DNA of 12,669 bases from an uncultured Altererythrobacter sp. Lineage in GTDB: Bacteria > Pseudomonadota > Alphaproteobacteria > Sphingomonadales > Sphingomonadaceae. The stretch lies in assembly GCA_938009055.1 (NCBI GenBank), contig CALLIO010000187.1:1-12669 (forward strand). Direction: 5' to 3'. The notes under the pieces were generated by a model. It searched no databases and was not told the origin of the DNA. It was given only the letters and a program-made list of their open reading frames with translations. Every line of letters begins with the position of its first letter. Position 1 is the first letter of the stretch. Shown here piece by piece: positions 6,679 through 12,669 of this stretch. Position numbers and translations under genes: made by a program.

Positions 6679-7568
6679 TGTCTGATCCAGTCGAAATATA
6701 CGCCGACCAATGGCTGAGCTTCACGCTGCCCCAGCGCCATGCGCGCGGGCGTGTGGTGCGTTTGGACGGGCTGATTGATGCCGTGCTCAGCGCGCATGAT
6801 TATCCCGCTCCGATCAAGCATTTATTGGCCGAGGCTCTTGTCCTGGGCGCACTGATGGGCGGATTGCTCAAAGGCGATGGCGCGCAATTGACGATGCAGG
6901 CGCAAACCCAGGACGGGCCAGTGCGTTTGCTCGTTTGTGATTATCGCGATGGAGAGATGCGCGGCTATGCCGACTTTGACGCGGGTGCTTTGGAAGAGCT
7001 TGGAGCTAATCCGACGCTGACGGCTCTGTTTGGTAAGGGCTATCTGGCGATCACATTCGAGACTGAAAAGGGTCAGCGCTATCAAGGCATTGTGCCGCTT
7101 GAAGGAGATACTCTAGCCGAGGCTTGTGAAGCCTACTTTGTTCAATCCGAGCAAGTCCCGACACTTATTCGCCTTGCCACGCGATCGGGTCAGAAGGGCG
7201 CAATCGCGGCGGGCATGCTCGTCCAGCATCTTGCCGATGGGGAAGAAGGGCGCGAGCGGCTCCATGTGCGGCTCGACCACCCTGATTGGGAGCATGTCGC
7301 CACGCTCGCCAGCACTTTGAGCCATGAAGAGTTGACGCAGCCCGACCTTTCAATGGAGGCGCTCGTCTGGCGACTGTTTCATGAAGAAGAGACGATAACC
7401 ATCGAGCATGGGCCGCAATTGGGCAAAGGATGCCGTTGCAGCGTCGAGCACTATGAAGGCGTCTTGAAGCGTTTTCCTGATGGAGAATTGCAAGCCATGC
7501 GGGATGAGTCGGGCGCGATCATTGTCGATTGCGCTTTCTGCTCGAAGGCCTTTTCACTCGAAATATAA
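6678..7568 (+). CDS. hslO: Redox-regulated chaperone Hsp33
   Basis: A 296-residue cytoplasmic holdase that is activated by oxidation and unfolding and protects proteins under oxidative and heat stress. The zinc-binding redox switch is complete at the C-terminus: Cys252-x-Cys254 in KGCRCS and Cys285-x2-Cys288 in CAFCSK, separated by 30 residues as in the family. The N-terminal core (about 1-180) contains the expected HLLAEALVLGALMGGLLKGDG and the LTMQAQTQDGPVRLLVCDY strand region. Length and layout are normal. It follows argF by 48 bases on the same strand and could receive read-through from the arginine operon, but a separate promoter next to its ATG is visible. There is no link in biochemistry to arginine; the neighbourhood is a conserved synteny. 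Confidence 0.95.
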   Translation: MSDPVEIYADQWLSFTLPQRHARGRVVRLDGLIDAVLSAHDYPAPIKHLLAEALVLGALMGGLLKGDGAQLTMQAQTQDGPVRLLVCDYRDGEMRGYADFDAGALEELGANPTLTALFGKGYLAITFETEKGQRYQGIVPLEGDTLAEACEAYFVQSEQVPTLIRLATRSGQKGAIAAGMLVQHLADGEEGRERLHVRLDHPDWEHVATLASTLSHEELTQPDLSMEALVWRLFHEEETITIEHGPQLGKGCRCSVEHYEGVLKRFPDGELQAMRDESGAIIVDCAFCSKAFSLEI

Positions 7569-7591
7569 CGCTTTGTCGATGTTCAGGAACA

Positions 7592-7636
7592 GTTTAACGC
7601 AGTTCTGCAAGGGTTAAACCTTAATGAACCTAGGTT
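7592..7636 (+). promoter_or_regulatory. Cluster of palindromes upstream of the 7659 gene (possible operator)
   Basis: Within 45 bases lie GTTTAAC (7592-7598) and its reverse complement GTTAAAC (7613-7619), a short GCAG-TT-CTGC hairpin between them, the near-palindrome GGTTAAACC (7612-7620) and the perfect 10-base palindrome AACCTAGGTT (7627-7636). GGTT/AACC arms recur at 6- to 10-base spacing, as expected for a dimeric repressor or a response-regulator site. No known regulator can be assigned; I looked for a TTAA-N7-TTAA CtrA site and the spacing does not fit. Confidence 0.35.
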
Positions 7637-7658
7637 AGTGCTCTTGGACAAAACCATT

Positions 7659-8060
7659 ATGACATTTGCCAAACTTCTCACCCTTGGCGGCTTGGCCGCG
7701 GCGCTTGGAACCGGCGTGCCCTTGCTAGCGCAATCAGGCAGTGCGGCAATGCTTGGCGCATTGACCAAGGGGGAGTGGACCGTGCGCTTTCGCGATGGCC
7801 AGCCGGATCGGAAAATCTGTGTGAGAAGCGGGCAAGAGCTCGTCCAACTGCGGCATACTGCACGCAATTGCAGCCGCTTCGTTGTCGAAGATGCGGGTAG
7901 TCAAGTGACCGTCCAATACACTTGCCCATCCGATGGCTATGGCCGCACCAGTATCCGGCGTGAGACTGCTGCGCTGGTTCAGATCGAAAGCCAGGGAATT
8001 GCGGGCGAATTGCCGTTTCAACTGACGGCGGAGGCACGCCGGACCGGATCGTGCCGCTGA
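7659..8060 (+). CDS. Small secreted Cys-containing protein (DUF3617-like)
   Basis: A 133-residue protein with an N-terminal signal peptide (KLLTLGGLAAALGTGVPLLA, cleavage near residue 24). The mature part has four cysteines (54, 71, 89 and 132), probably two disulfides in the periplasm. The pattern of a GEWTVRF opening, KICV, a central YTCPSDGYGRTSIR and a C-terminal GSC resembles the DUF3617 family of alphaproteobacterial secreted proteins, whose function is unknown; the match is by eye and weak. The frame is open from GTG at 7638, but ATG at 7659 gives the proper short, Lys-containing signal peptide start. No strong Shine-Dalgarno is visible at either. It stands alone, 90 bases after hslO and 44 bases before queC, with a palindrome-rich upstream region that suggests its own regulation. 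Confidence 0.7.
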   Translation: MTFAKLLTLGGLAAALGTGVPLLAQSGSAAMLGALTKGEWTVRFRDGQPDRKICVRSGQELVQLRHTARNCSRFVVEDAGSQVTVQYTCPSDGYGRTSIRRETAALVQIESQGIAGELPFQLTAEARRTGSCR

Positions 8061-8070
8061 AGCTCAAATA

Positions 8071-8105
8071 TTGCATGGCGGGCATAAACCGCTAGATCAC
8101 CGGCA
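8071..8105 (+). promoter_or_regulatory. queC promoter, likely leaderless
   Basis: TTGCATG (8071-8077), a 13-base gap and GCTAGATC (8091-8098) match the alphaproteobacterial housekeeping pattern described for Caulobacter (TTGACGS, 10-14 bases, GCTANAWC), with the -10 box fitting at every position. The box ends 6 bases before the ATG at 8105, so the first transcribed base should be at or beside the start codon. No Shine-Dalgarno is present in front of queC, in agreement. Confidence 0.6.
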
Positions 8106-8797
8106 TGGTTCAAGTGGGTAATCAAAAAAGCGCAGCGGTGGTGCTGCTTTCTGGCGGACTGGACTCGATGGTCACGGCGGCTTTGGCTCGTGAGCAAGGC
8201 TTCGACATCGTGGCGCTGACAGTGAATTATGGCCAGCGCCATGTGCGGGAAATCCAGGCGGCCGCCGCAATCGCAAAGCAGCTTGGCGTAATCAGGCATA
8301 TGACGCTTGATCTTGATCTTCGCGAGTTTGGGGGATCGGCGCTAACCGACGACATTGATGTGCCAAAGTCTGGTGTTGGCGATGATATTCCGGTCACTTA
8401 CGTTCCGGCGCGCAATCTGCTTTTTCTCTCTCTCACTGTCGCCTGCGCCGAGGCTTCGGGAGCGCGTGATATCTTCATCGGTGTCAATGCGCTCGATTAC
8501 TCTGGCTATCCCGATTGCCGCCCTGAATTTATTGCAAGCTTTGCTGAGACCGCGCGCTTGGGAACTAAGGCTGGGATCAATGGAGAGGGCGTGCGCGTGC
8601 ACACACCTCTGCAGGAAATGACCAAAGCCGATATCGCGCGCGAGTGTGCCCGGCTGGGCCTCGACCCGGCTTGGAGCTGGTCTTGTTATGATCCAACTTC
8701 TGACGGAAGGGCTTGCGGAGTCTGTGATTCATGCCGCTTGCGCCGCAAGGGTTTCGCAGAAGCGGAATTGGGGGATGGCACACCCTACGCAGCATGA
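8105..8797 (+). CDS. queC: 7-cyano-7-deazaguanine synthase
   Basis: A 230-residue ATP-dependent enzyme that converts 7-carboxy-7-deazaguanine to preQ0 with ammonia, on the way to queuosine in tRNA. The PP-loop SGGLDS (16-21) binds ATP. NYGQRH, VPARNLLFLS, IGVNALDYSGYPDCRPEF and the TPLQEMTK segment are all family-typical. The zinc site is complete: Cys194 in SWSCYDP, and Cys204, Cys207 and Cys210 in ACGVCDSC. Compared with most QueC proteins it carries about seven extra residues at the N-terminus (MVQVGNQKS), but no later start codon is better placed and the promoter position supports ATG at 8105. No other queuosine gene (queD, queE, folE) is in the window. The MFS gene follows 29 bases later with its own ribosome binding site and may share the transcript. 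Confidence 0.96.
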   Translation: MVQVGNQKSAAVVLLSGGLDSMVTAALAREQGFDIVALTVNYGQRHVREIQAAAAIAKQLGVIRHMTLDLDLREFGGSALTDDIDVPKSGVGDDIPVTYVPARNLLFLSLTVACAEASGARDIFIGVNALDYSGYPDCRPEFIASFAETARLGTKAGINGEGVRVHTPLQEMTKADIARECARLGLDPAWSWSCYDPTSDGRACGVCDSCRLRRKGFAEAELGDGTPYAA

Positions 8798-8826
8798 TAA
8801 TAGGATTGGGGGAGAGAGAATAGCCG

Positions 8827-10473
8827 ATGACATCGCCTACAAGCGAAGAAGGAACACTTCCTGCTGACCAGCCGGTTCCAGCTTACAGCTGGTACGCATT
8901 GAGTGTGCTGGTTGTTGTGTATGTACTGAACTTTGTTGATCGCCAGATACTCTCGATCTTGGCGAATGACATCAAGGCAGACCTTGGGGTCTCCGATGAC
9001 TATCTCGGCTTTTTATACGGAACTGCCTTTGCGGTGTTTTACGCACTGTTCGGCATACCACTGGGCAAATTGGCCGACAGTTGGAAGCGCGTGAGATTGT
9101 TGGCCATCGGCTTGACGCTTTGGTCAACGATGACTGCGCTTTCAGGCCTTGCAAAGAACGCTACGACACTGACAGTCGCGCGCATCGGTGTGGGGGTGGG
9201 CGAGGCAACCGCCAGCCCTTCGGCATATTCGTTGATCTCTGATTGGTTTCCTGCTCGTCTCAGGGCGACCGCGCTCGCGATCTATTCATCTGGGCTGTAT
9301 ATCGGAGGCGGGATTTCTCTCTTGATCGGGGGGCTGATCGTCGAAAACTGGAATGCGGCCTTCCCCGATGGCGGGCCCTACGGAATTGCCGGTTGGCAGG
9401 CCGCTTTCCTTAGTGTGGGGATCCCAGGAGTGCTCTTGGCGATATGGGTGTTGACCCTGAAAGAGCCTGTGCGTGGCGCGATTGACGGGCTCGAGACGCC
9501 CGAAGACCCAGCGCCGTTCTCTGGCTTTCTCAAAGAGTTGTTGCAGGTGATTCCGCCCTTCACGATCATTGGCGCAGCAATGCGAGGTCCCTTGCCCTTA
9601 GTGTTCAACCTCGCAGGCTTGGCATTCTTTGCAGCGCTGGCTTTGTGGCTCTCGCACTTGGTGCCAGCCTCATCCAAGCTCGTGGATGGGATTTCGGATC
9701 AGTGGCTGTTTTTGGGAATTGGCTATTATGCCGTTTTCAGTTGGGCGTCCGGATTGCGCGAACGGGATAGACCGACCTTCGCATTGACTTGGGGCTCGCC
9801 AGCCTTCCTCACCGTCATCTTTGGATACGGGGCAGTGGCATTCATGGCGTATGCCGCGAGCTATTGGGGAGCGCCCTATGCAGAACGGACTTTTGCAGAC
9901 CGCCCCGAAGTTCTATTTGGTTGGTTGGAAGTAGGAGCAACAAAATCAGACTTGGGCTGGTTCTTGGGTGCGCCTGGGGCCTTGGCTGGATTTCTTGGAG
10001 TGATCTTTGGTGGCAGGATGGCTGATTGGTTATTGGAGAGACGCGAGGACGGCCGAATGTGGGTCCTGCTATTTGGTCTCCTAGCACCAATTCCGCCGCT
10101 TTATGCAGCATATACGGCCGATAACCTCTTAGCTTTCTATGCATTGAGCTTTCTAGCCAGCTTGCTTGTCGCATCCGCTTTAGGGGCTGCTGCAGCCACC
10201 AGCCAGGCATTGGTTCTGCCGCGAATGCGCGGCGTTGCGACTGCGACTTTTCTCCTGGCAACCACCCTGGTTGGTTTGGGGCTGGGGCCATTTATGGCGG
10301 GCTACGTTTCAGCAGCAAATGACGACAATCTGGGGGTCGGTGTGCTGTCTACGCTGGTTGCAGTGCCGCCAGGGCTAATATTGGTCTTGGCCGCTATTTT
10401 GCTTGTTCCAAAAGCTGCCTCGACCGTATTGGAGCGGGCCAAAGAGGCCGGGGAAAGCCAATTGCCAGCATAG
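8827..10473 (+). CDS. Spinster-like MFS transporter with an enlarged central region
   Basis: A 548-residue inner-membrane transporter of the major facilitator superfamily; the substrate is unknown. The start is ATG at 8827, with GGGGGAGAGAG about 10 bases upstream. The N-terminal half reads like spinster-type carriers: NFVDRQILSILANDIKADLG (35-54), motif A GKLADSWKRVR (80-90), the GVGEATASPSAYSLISDWFP stretch (123-142), and TM5 with GGGISLLIGG (160-169). The second half repeats a motif-A-like GGRMADWLLERR (395-406). Unusually, two further hydrophobic segments (about 256-279 and 291-310) and a long loop lie between the halves, so about 14 rather than 12 membrane helices are expected and the length is well above the usual 400-450. 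It follows queC closely, yet nothing else ties it to queuosine. Spinster-like proteins in eukaryotes carry lysolipids or sphingolipids; that role here is only a guess. Confidence 0.85.
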   Translation: MTSPTSEEGTLPADQPVPAYSWYALSVLVVVYVLNFVDRQILSILANDIKADLGVSDDYLGFLYGTAFAVFYALFGIPLGKLADSWKRVRLLAIGLTLWSTMTALSGLAKNATTLTVARIGVGVGEATASPSAYSLISDWFPARLRATALAIYSSGLYIGGGISLLIGGLIVENWNAAFPDGGPYGIAGWQAAFLSVGIPGVLLAIWVLTLKEPVRGAIDGLETPEDPAPFSGFLKELLQVIPPFTIIGAAMRGPLPLVFNLAGLAFFAALALWLSHLVPASSKLVDGISDQWLFLGIGYYAVFSWASGLRERDRPTFALTWGSPAFLTVIFGYGAVAFMAYAASYWGAPYAERTFADRPEVLFGWLEVGATKSDLGWFLGAPGALAGFLGVIFGGRMADWLLERREDGRMWVLLFGLLAPIPPLYAAYTADNLLAFYALSFLASLLVASALGAAAATSQALVLPRMRGVATATFLLATTLVGLGLGPFMAGYVSAANDDNLGVGVLSTLVAVPPGLILVLAAILLVPKAASTVLERAKEAGESQLPA

Positions 10474-10763
10474 TTGAGCGAGCGCGCAGAGCCCTGTGTT
10501 GATGCGCTAGTTCTCATTTTTGCCGATGAGAAGTGCTGTGCAATCGGGCGATTGGCAGGCCTTGGCGCAGCTGAGCGGATGGGTCCCAAGAACAAGAAGT
10601 TAGATCCCTATTCTTGAGAGGTGCCCGCCTTAGTAGAGGGGCAAGCTCATTGGGACTGGATCAGCTGGAAGTCTGCAGCGCAGATCATGCCATAATCGAA
10701 TAAAGAGGCCGCCAGTATGTCTGCACGCATTTGAGCACAGTCCCTTCAAATGCTGTCAGGGCA
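10474..10763. other. Intergenic region between the MFS and OmpA genes
   Basis: This convergent gap holds no convincing gene. TTCTCAT (10511-10517) and ATGAGAA (10526-10532) form a 7-base stem with an 8-base loop after the MFS stop; it lacks a T-run on the plus strand, so it is at best a weak 3' end signal. CAAGAA (10593-10598) can pair with TTCTTG (10611-10616). A 27-codon minus-strand frame (10647-10730, beginning MRADILAASLF, with GAAGGGA about 10 bases upstream) is possible but unsupported. Nothing else is recognised. Confidence 0.5.
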
Positions 10764-10797
10764 ATAAAAAAGGGGCCAGATTGCTCCGGCCCCTTCT
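10764..10797 (-). terminator. Rho-independent terminator of the OmpA-family gene
   Basis: Read on the minus strand, AAGGGGCC and GGCCCCTT (plus-strand 10788-10795 and 10770-10777) form an 8-base GC-rich stem with a 10-base loop, followed by a run of six T (plus-strand A at 10766-10771). It lies about 20 bases downstream of the OmpA stop codon. Confidence 0.85.
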
Positions 10798-10817
10798 CTA
10801 TTTGATTTGCAAGAAAC

Positions 10818-11939
10818 TTACATGCCTGAACCAGGTCCGTAAGTGACTTCTACGCGGCGGTTTTGCAGTTCACGTACACCGTCTTCGGTGGGAACGCGGT
10901 TCTGCGATTCGCCAAACGCCTCGCTTGCAATCCGGCCATCGGGAATACCGCGGCCAGTGAGGTAGTCACGCACCGAAGCGTTGCGACGCTCTGACAAGCC
11001 AACGTTGTAAGTCACCGAACCGGAACGGTCAGCGTGACCGGCAAGCATTACTGTCGCCATACCGCAATCCGCATAAGCGCTCACTGCGCTGTCAAGGATT
11101 GTTGCCGCTTCTGGCGTGATATCCGACTGATCCCAGTTGAAGAACACGATGTAAGGGCCGGTATTACATACTGGCGCAGGCGGTGGTGGTGGTGGTGGTG
11201 GTGGTGGTGCCGGTGGCGCCGGTGGTGGTGGCGCAGGCGGCGGTGGTGGTGGTGGCGCTTCGCCACCAAAGTTGTAAATGATCGAACCCAGAAGTGAATG
11301 CGACGAGAAATCGCCTTCGAGAGGAACGCCCGCAGTGTCGATTAGTTCAACGCCAGGGGCGTTGAAGTAGCGATAGCGAAGGCCAACGTCCCAACTGTCG
11401 CTCAATGGCGCGCGAACGCCGCCGATCAGTTGCCATGCAATTCCTGTATCAGAATCGTCATAAGCCGTCGCAGATGCACTGACCGTACCTTCCAGGTCAA
11501 CGCGAGCAACACCAAGACCGCCACCGAAATAACCTTGGAGACCGTCATCATCGCCAAAGTCAAAAAGACCATTGACCATGAAGCTCAGTGCGCTTGAGCT
11601 GCCGTTTGCGGGAAAGGTGCCGTTTAACGCACGAGCCCCAGTGGCGCTCGCTACAAGACCTTCTGATCCAGCGGTAAGTTGGTCGATATCTGCTTCTTTA
11701 TAAGCAGCTTCGGCTTCCAACCTAAATGCACCGAAATCATGGCCAACACGACCAGCAAGATCATAGCCCTTGTCGTGATCGATCGCACCATCACCGGTGG
11801 TTTCGTTGACATCAAGGTCGATGTCTTCGACCAGCATTGCACCAGCATCAAGAGCGACATACCATTCGTTGTCGCGTGCTTGAGCTGACGTTGCTAGCGC
11901 CGTCGAAGCCATCGCCATACCAATGACGAGTTTGCGCAT
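10818..11939 (-). CDS. OmpA-family outer-membrane protein with Pro-rich linker
   Basis: A 373-residue outer-membrane protein that ties the outer membrane to peptidoglycan. It has a signal peptide (residues 1-21, cut after SAQA), an eight-strand beta-barrel region (about 24-225, with aromatic-ended strands such as WYVALDAGAML, LRYRYFNAPG and GSIIYNFGG), a Pro/Ala linker (about 228-257) and a C-terminal OmpA domain (about 258-368). The latter carries FFNWDQSDITPEA, AGHADRSGS (Asp304) and NVGLSERRNASV (Arg319), the Asp and Arg that hold diaminopimelate in known OmpA domains; the usual 'RA' of the motif is RN here. Cys258 and Cys292 could form a disulfide. The start ATG at 11939 has AGGGGA 8 bases upstream. 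Promoter and terminator flank this single gene, so it is monocistronic and, judging from the good signals, probably strongly expressed. Confidence 0.93.
   Translation of the reverse strand: MRKLVIGMAMASTALATSAQARDNEWYVALDAGAMLVEDIDLDVNETTGDGAIDHDKGYDLAGRVGHDFGAFRLEAEAAYKEADIDQLTAGSEGLVASATGARALNGTFPANGSSSALSFMVNGLFDFGDDDGLQGYFGGGLGVARVDLEGTVSASATAYDDSDTGIAWQLIGGVRAPLSDSWDVGLRYRYFNAPGVELIDTAGVPLEGDFSSHSLLGSIIYNFGGEAPPPPPPPAPPPPAPPAPPPPPPPPPPAPVCNTGPYIVFFNWDQSDITPEAATILDSAVSAYADCGMATVMLAGHADRSGSVTYNVGLSERRNASVRDYLTGRGIPDGRIASEAFGESQNRVPTEDGVRELQNRRVEVTYGPGSGM
11182..11208 (+). repeat. GGT trinucleotide tract encoding polyproline
   Basis: Nine uninterrupted GGT copies on the plus strand correspond to CCA/ACC-phase proline codons in the OmpA linker. 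A second shorter GGT run lies at 11221-11254 with interruptions. Tracts of this kind can gain or lose units in frame, altering linker length between strains. Confidence 0.75.
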
Positions 11940-11975
11940 TATTTATTCCCCTTTGTGAGCGAATTTAAACTTGTG

Positions 11976-12010
11976 ACCTCGTTCTATAGAAGACTGGCGA
12001 TAGGAGGCAA
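11976..12010 (-). promoter_or_regulatory. Promoter of the OmpA-family gene
   Basis: On the minus strand TTGCCT (plus 12005-12010) and TATAGA (plus 11983-11988) lie 16 bases apart. Transcription would start near 11976, leaving a leader of roughly 36 bases that ends in the strong AGGGGA ribosome binding site. The leader also contains TCACAA twice. Confidence 0.55.
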
Positions 12011-12102
12011 GCAGCCAATCGCTCCAAACTGTTGCATTTTGGTCTCAATACCGTGCTTGGCTAGCCAATTTCGGGGGAAGGTCGGCCATGGGCGAGGGAA
12101 GT

Positions 12103-12123
12103 AGCTGCCATTTTGCGGCAGCT
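12103..12123 (-). other. Hairpin after the DUF2793 gene
   Basis: AGCTGCC (12103-12109) and GGCAGCT (12117-12123) form a perfect 7-base stem with a 7-base loop, 8 bases after the DUF2793 stop on the minus strand. The following bases are ACTTCCC rather than a T-run, so it would be only a weak terminator, or an mRNA 3' stabiliser. Confidence 0.35.
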
Positions 12124-12130
12124 GAATTGA

Positions 12131-12535
12131 TCAGACCTCGGGGAAAACGCCTATACTTCTCAGGCTTCCAACCAATGATTCGATTGCACTTCTTGCTTCC
12201 GAATCGATCGTATTGCCTCCCGTTGGAAGTGTAGGTGTTTGAGCCAAATTCCAACCGCCATTGAAGTGCAGCACTTGACCCATAGCGCGATTGAACGCCC
12301 TCATTCCAATTTGTGGCCCGGCGAACTTCCAATCGTTTGAATGCCAAATGGCAATAGCATCTTCCTTGCCTGCCCAGACCGATGTGGCGCCGGCGTCAAT
12401 TATCCAGCATTGTCCTTCAGATGGATCGGCGGGTGGTGTGGGCTCAAGGCCATCAACGCTAAGATGCAGCAAGGCATCAATAATCATCTGGGCTTCGTTG
12501 TAAAAAAATTCTTTCTGTGCTTGCCCTGCAGGCAT
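12131..12535 (-). CDS. DUF2793 domain protein, N-terminally truncated
   Basis: From ATG at 12535 the frame encodes 134 residues of a DUF2793 protein, a family found at the end of GTA and prophage structural clusters in sphingomonads and relatives, probably a tail-fibre or surface-associated part. Typical features are AGQAQKEFFYNEA (3-15), DALLHLSVDGLEP, the DPSEGQCWIIDAGATSVWAG stretch (37-56), IGMRAFNRAMGQ and TPTLPTGGNTIDSEA. Intact members have a further 10-20 residues before AGQAQKEF; here that part is replaced by out-of-frame terminase sequence, and the frame merely stays open up to 12601. No ribosome binding site precedes 12535, so expression is doubtful. The body shows no stop or frameshift, so the truncation may be recent or the fragment may still be used. 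Confidence 0.72.
   Translation of the reverse strand: MPAGQAQKEFFYNEAQMIIDALLHLSVDGLEPTPPADPSEGQCWIIDAGATSVWAGKEDAIAIWHSNDWKFAGPQIGMRAFNRAMGQVLHFNGGWNLAQTPTLPTGGNTIDSEARSAIESLVGSLRSIGVFPEV
12529..12535 (-). other. Deletion junction between terminase and DUF2793
   Basis: The minus-strand bases ATGCCTG are the last that fit the terminase reading (CAT GCC TG, residues HA and the expected W) and the first that fit the DUF2793 reading (ATG CCT G). The shared 7 bases mark the join and could be the microhomology that mediated it. Confidence 0.6.
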
Positions 12536-12669
12536 GGCTATGCTGCGGACCGCGAAGACTTTCGGCCTCTGCCGCCGAATACATCGTTGCCTGCGCGCCA
12601 TTGGGCCATTCGAGCCGCCGACGCGTTGTTTCGAACACCGGCTGCAATTCGGGCGGGCAAACGGCCAGA
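12529..12669 (-). pseudogene. Large terminase (GTA/phage TerL) fragment, broken at its 3' side and cut by the window end
   Basis: The minus strand reads, in one frame from the window edge, LAVCPPELQPVFETTRRR, then LEWPNGAQATMYSAAEAESL, then RGPQHSHA. This is the region of phage/GTA-type large terminases (Terminase_6 type) between Walker A and Walker B, where members show 'CPP...WPNGA.A..YSA..P..LRGPQH..AWCDE'. The match stops after HA, exactly before the W-C-D-E Walker B segment. The frame then runs out of phase through the DUF2793 gene and ends at TGA 12477-12479. The ATPase Walker B and the whole nuclease domain are therefore missing and the product cannot package DNA. Family assignment is from memory of the motif pattern. 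The N-terminal part, with Walker A, should lie just beyond the window. Confidence 0.75.

Noticed and set aside
7592..7636. CtrA binding site
   Set aside because: Two TTAA elements are present, but their spacing does not fit TTAA-N7-TTAA on either strand.
10511..10532. Hairpin after the MFS gene as a terminator
   Set aside because: The stem is good but no T-run follows on the plus strand.
10647..10730. 27-codon minus-strand reading frame in the MFS/OmpA gap
   Set aside because: It has an acceptable but distant Shine-Dalgarno, yet it is too short and unrecognised to call a gene without conservation data.
11034..11297. Plus-strand frame with runs of Trp and Arg
   Set aside because: It is a shadow of the polyproline codons of the OmpA linker read in another frame.

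Overview
The window looks like a chromosomal segment of a sphingomonad alphaproteobacterium, most likely Erythrobacteraceae. This rests on the gene set and on style: the argD-argF-hslO order, a two-domain cold-shock protein with a Gly-rich head, a Pro-linker OmpA protein, DUF2793 next to a GTA/phage-type terminase, and a queC promoter that fits the Caulobacter housekeeping -10 pattern. The genus is inferred by eye; no database search was run.

Layout. Positions 1-515 (minus) hold the start of a probable sterol desaturase and, overlapping it, a small membrane-anchored protein of unknown function. Divergent from these is a secreted M20D-type amidohydrolase (582-2006, plus). It converges on a minus-strand pair (2027-3336): a standalone TIGR01244/DUF442 sulfurtransferase-like protein and, coupled to it by an ATGA overlap, a secreted protein of unknown function. 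A glycine-rich double cold-shock-domain protein follows (3612-4367), with a structured leader and a strong terminator. Next come the arginine genes argD and argF (4498-6629, overlapping by one base), the redox chaperone Hsp33 (6678-7568), a small secreted Cys-containing protein (7659-8060), queC (8105-8797) and a long spinster-like MFS transporter (8827-10473). A 344-base gap carries the terminator of the oppositely oriented OmpA-family gene (10818-11939, minus), which has a recognisable promoter and ribosome binding site.

The right edge holds the most unusual structure. The last about 140 bases encode, on the minus strand, the middle of a phage/gene-transfer-agent large terminase. This reading breaks off just before the expected Walker B segment and runs directly, out of frame, into a DUF2793 gene that lacks its N-terminus. 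In alphaproteobacterial GTA clusters terminase is near the start and DUF2793 near the end, so this looks like the scar of an internal deletion that removed almost a whole GTA/prophage cluster, possibly through a 7-base microhomology.

Functional links: argD and argF catalyse two steps of arginine synthesis and are translationally coupled. hslO and queC appear to have their own promoters placed so close to the ATG that their transcripts may be leaderless. No tRNA, rRNA, CRISPR array or insertion sequence was seen.
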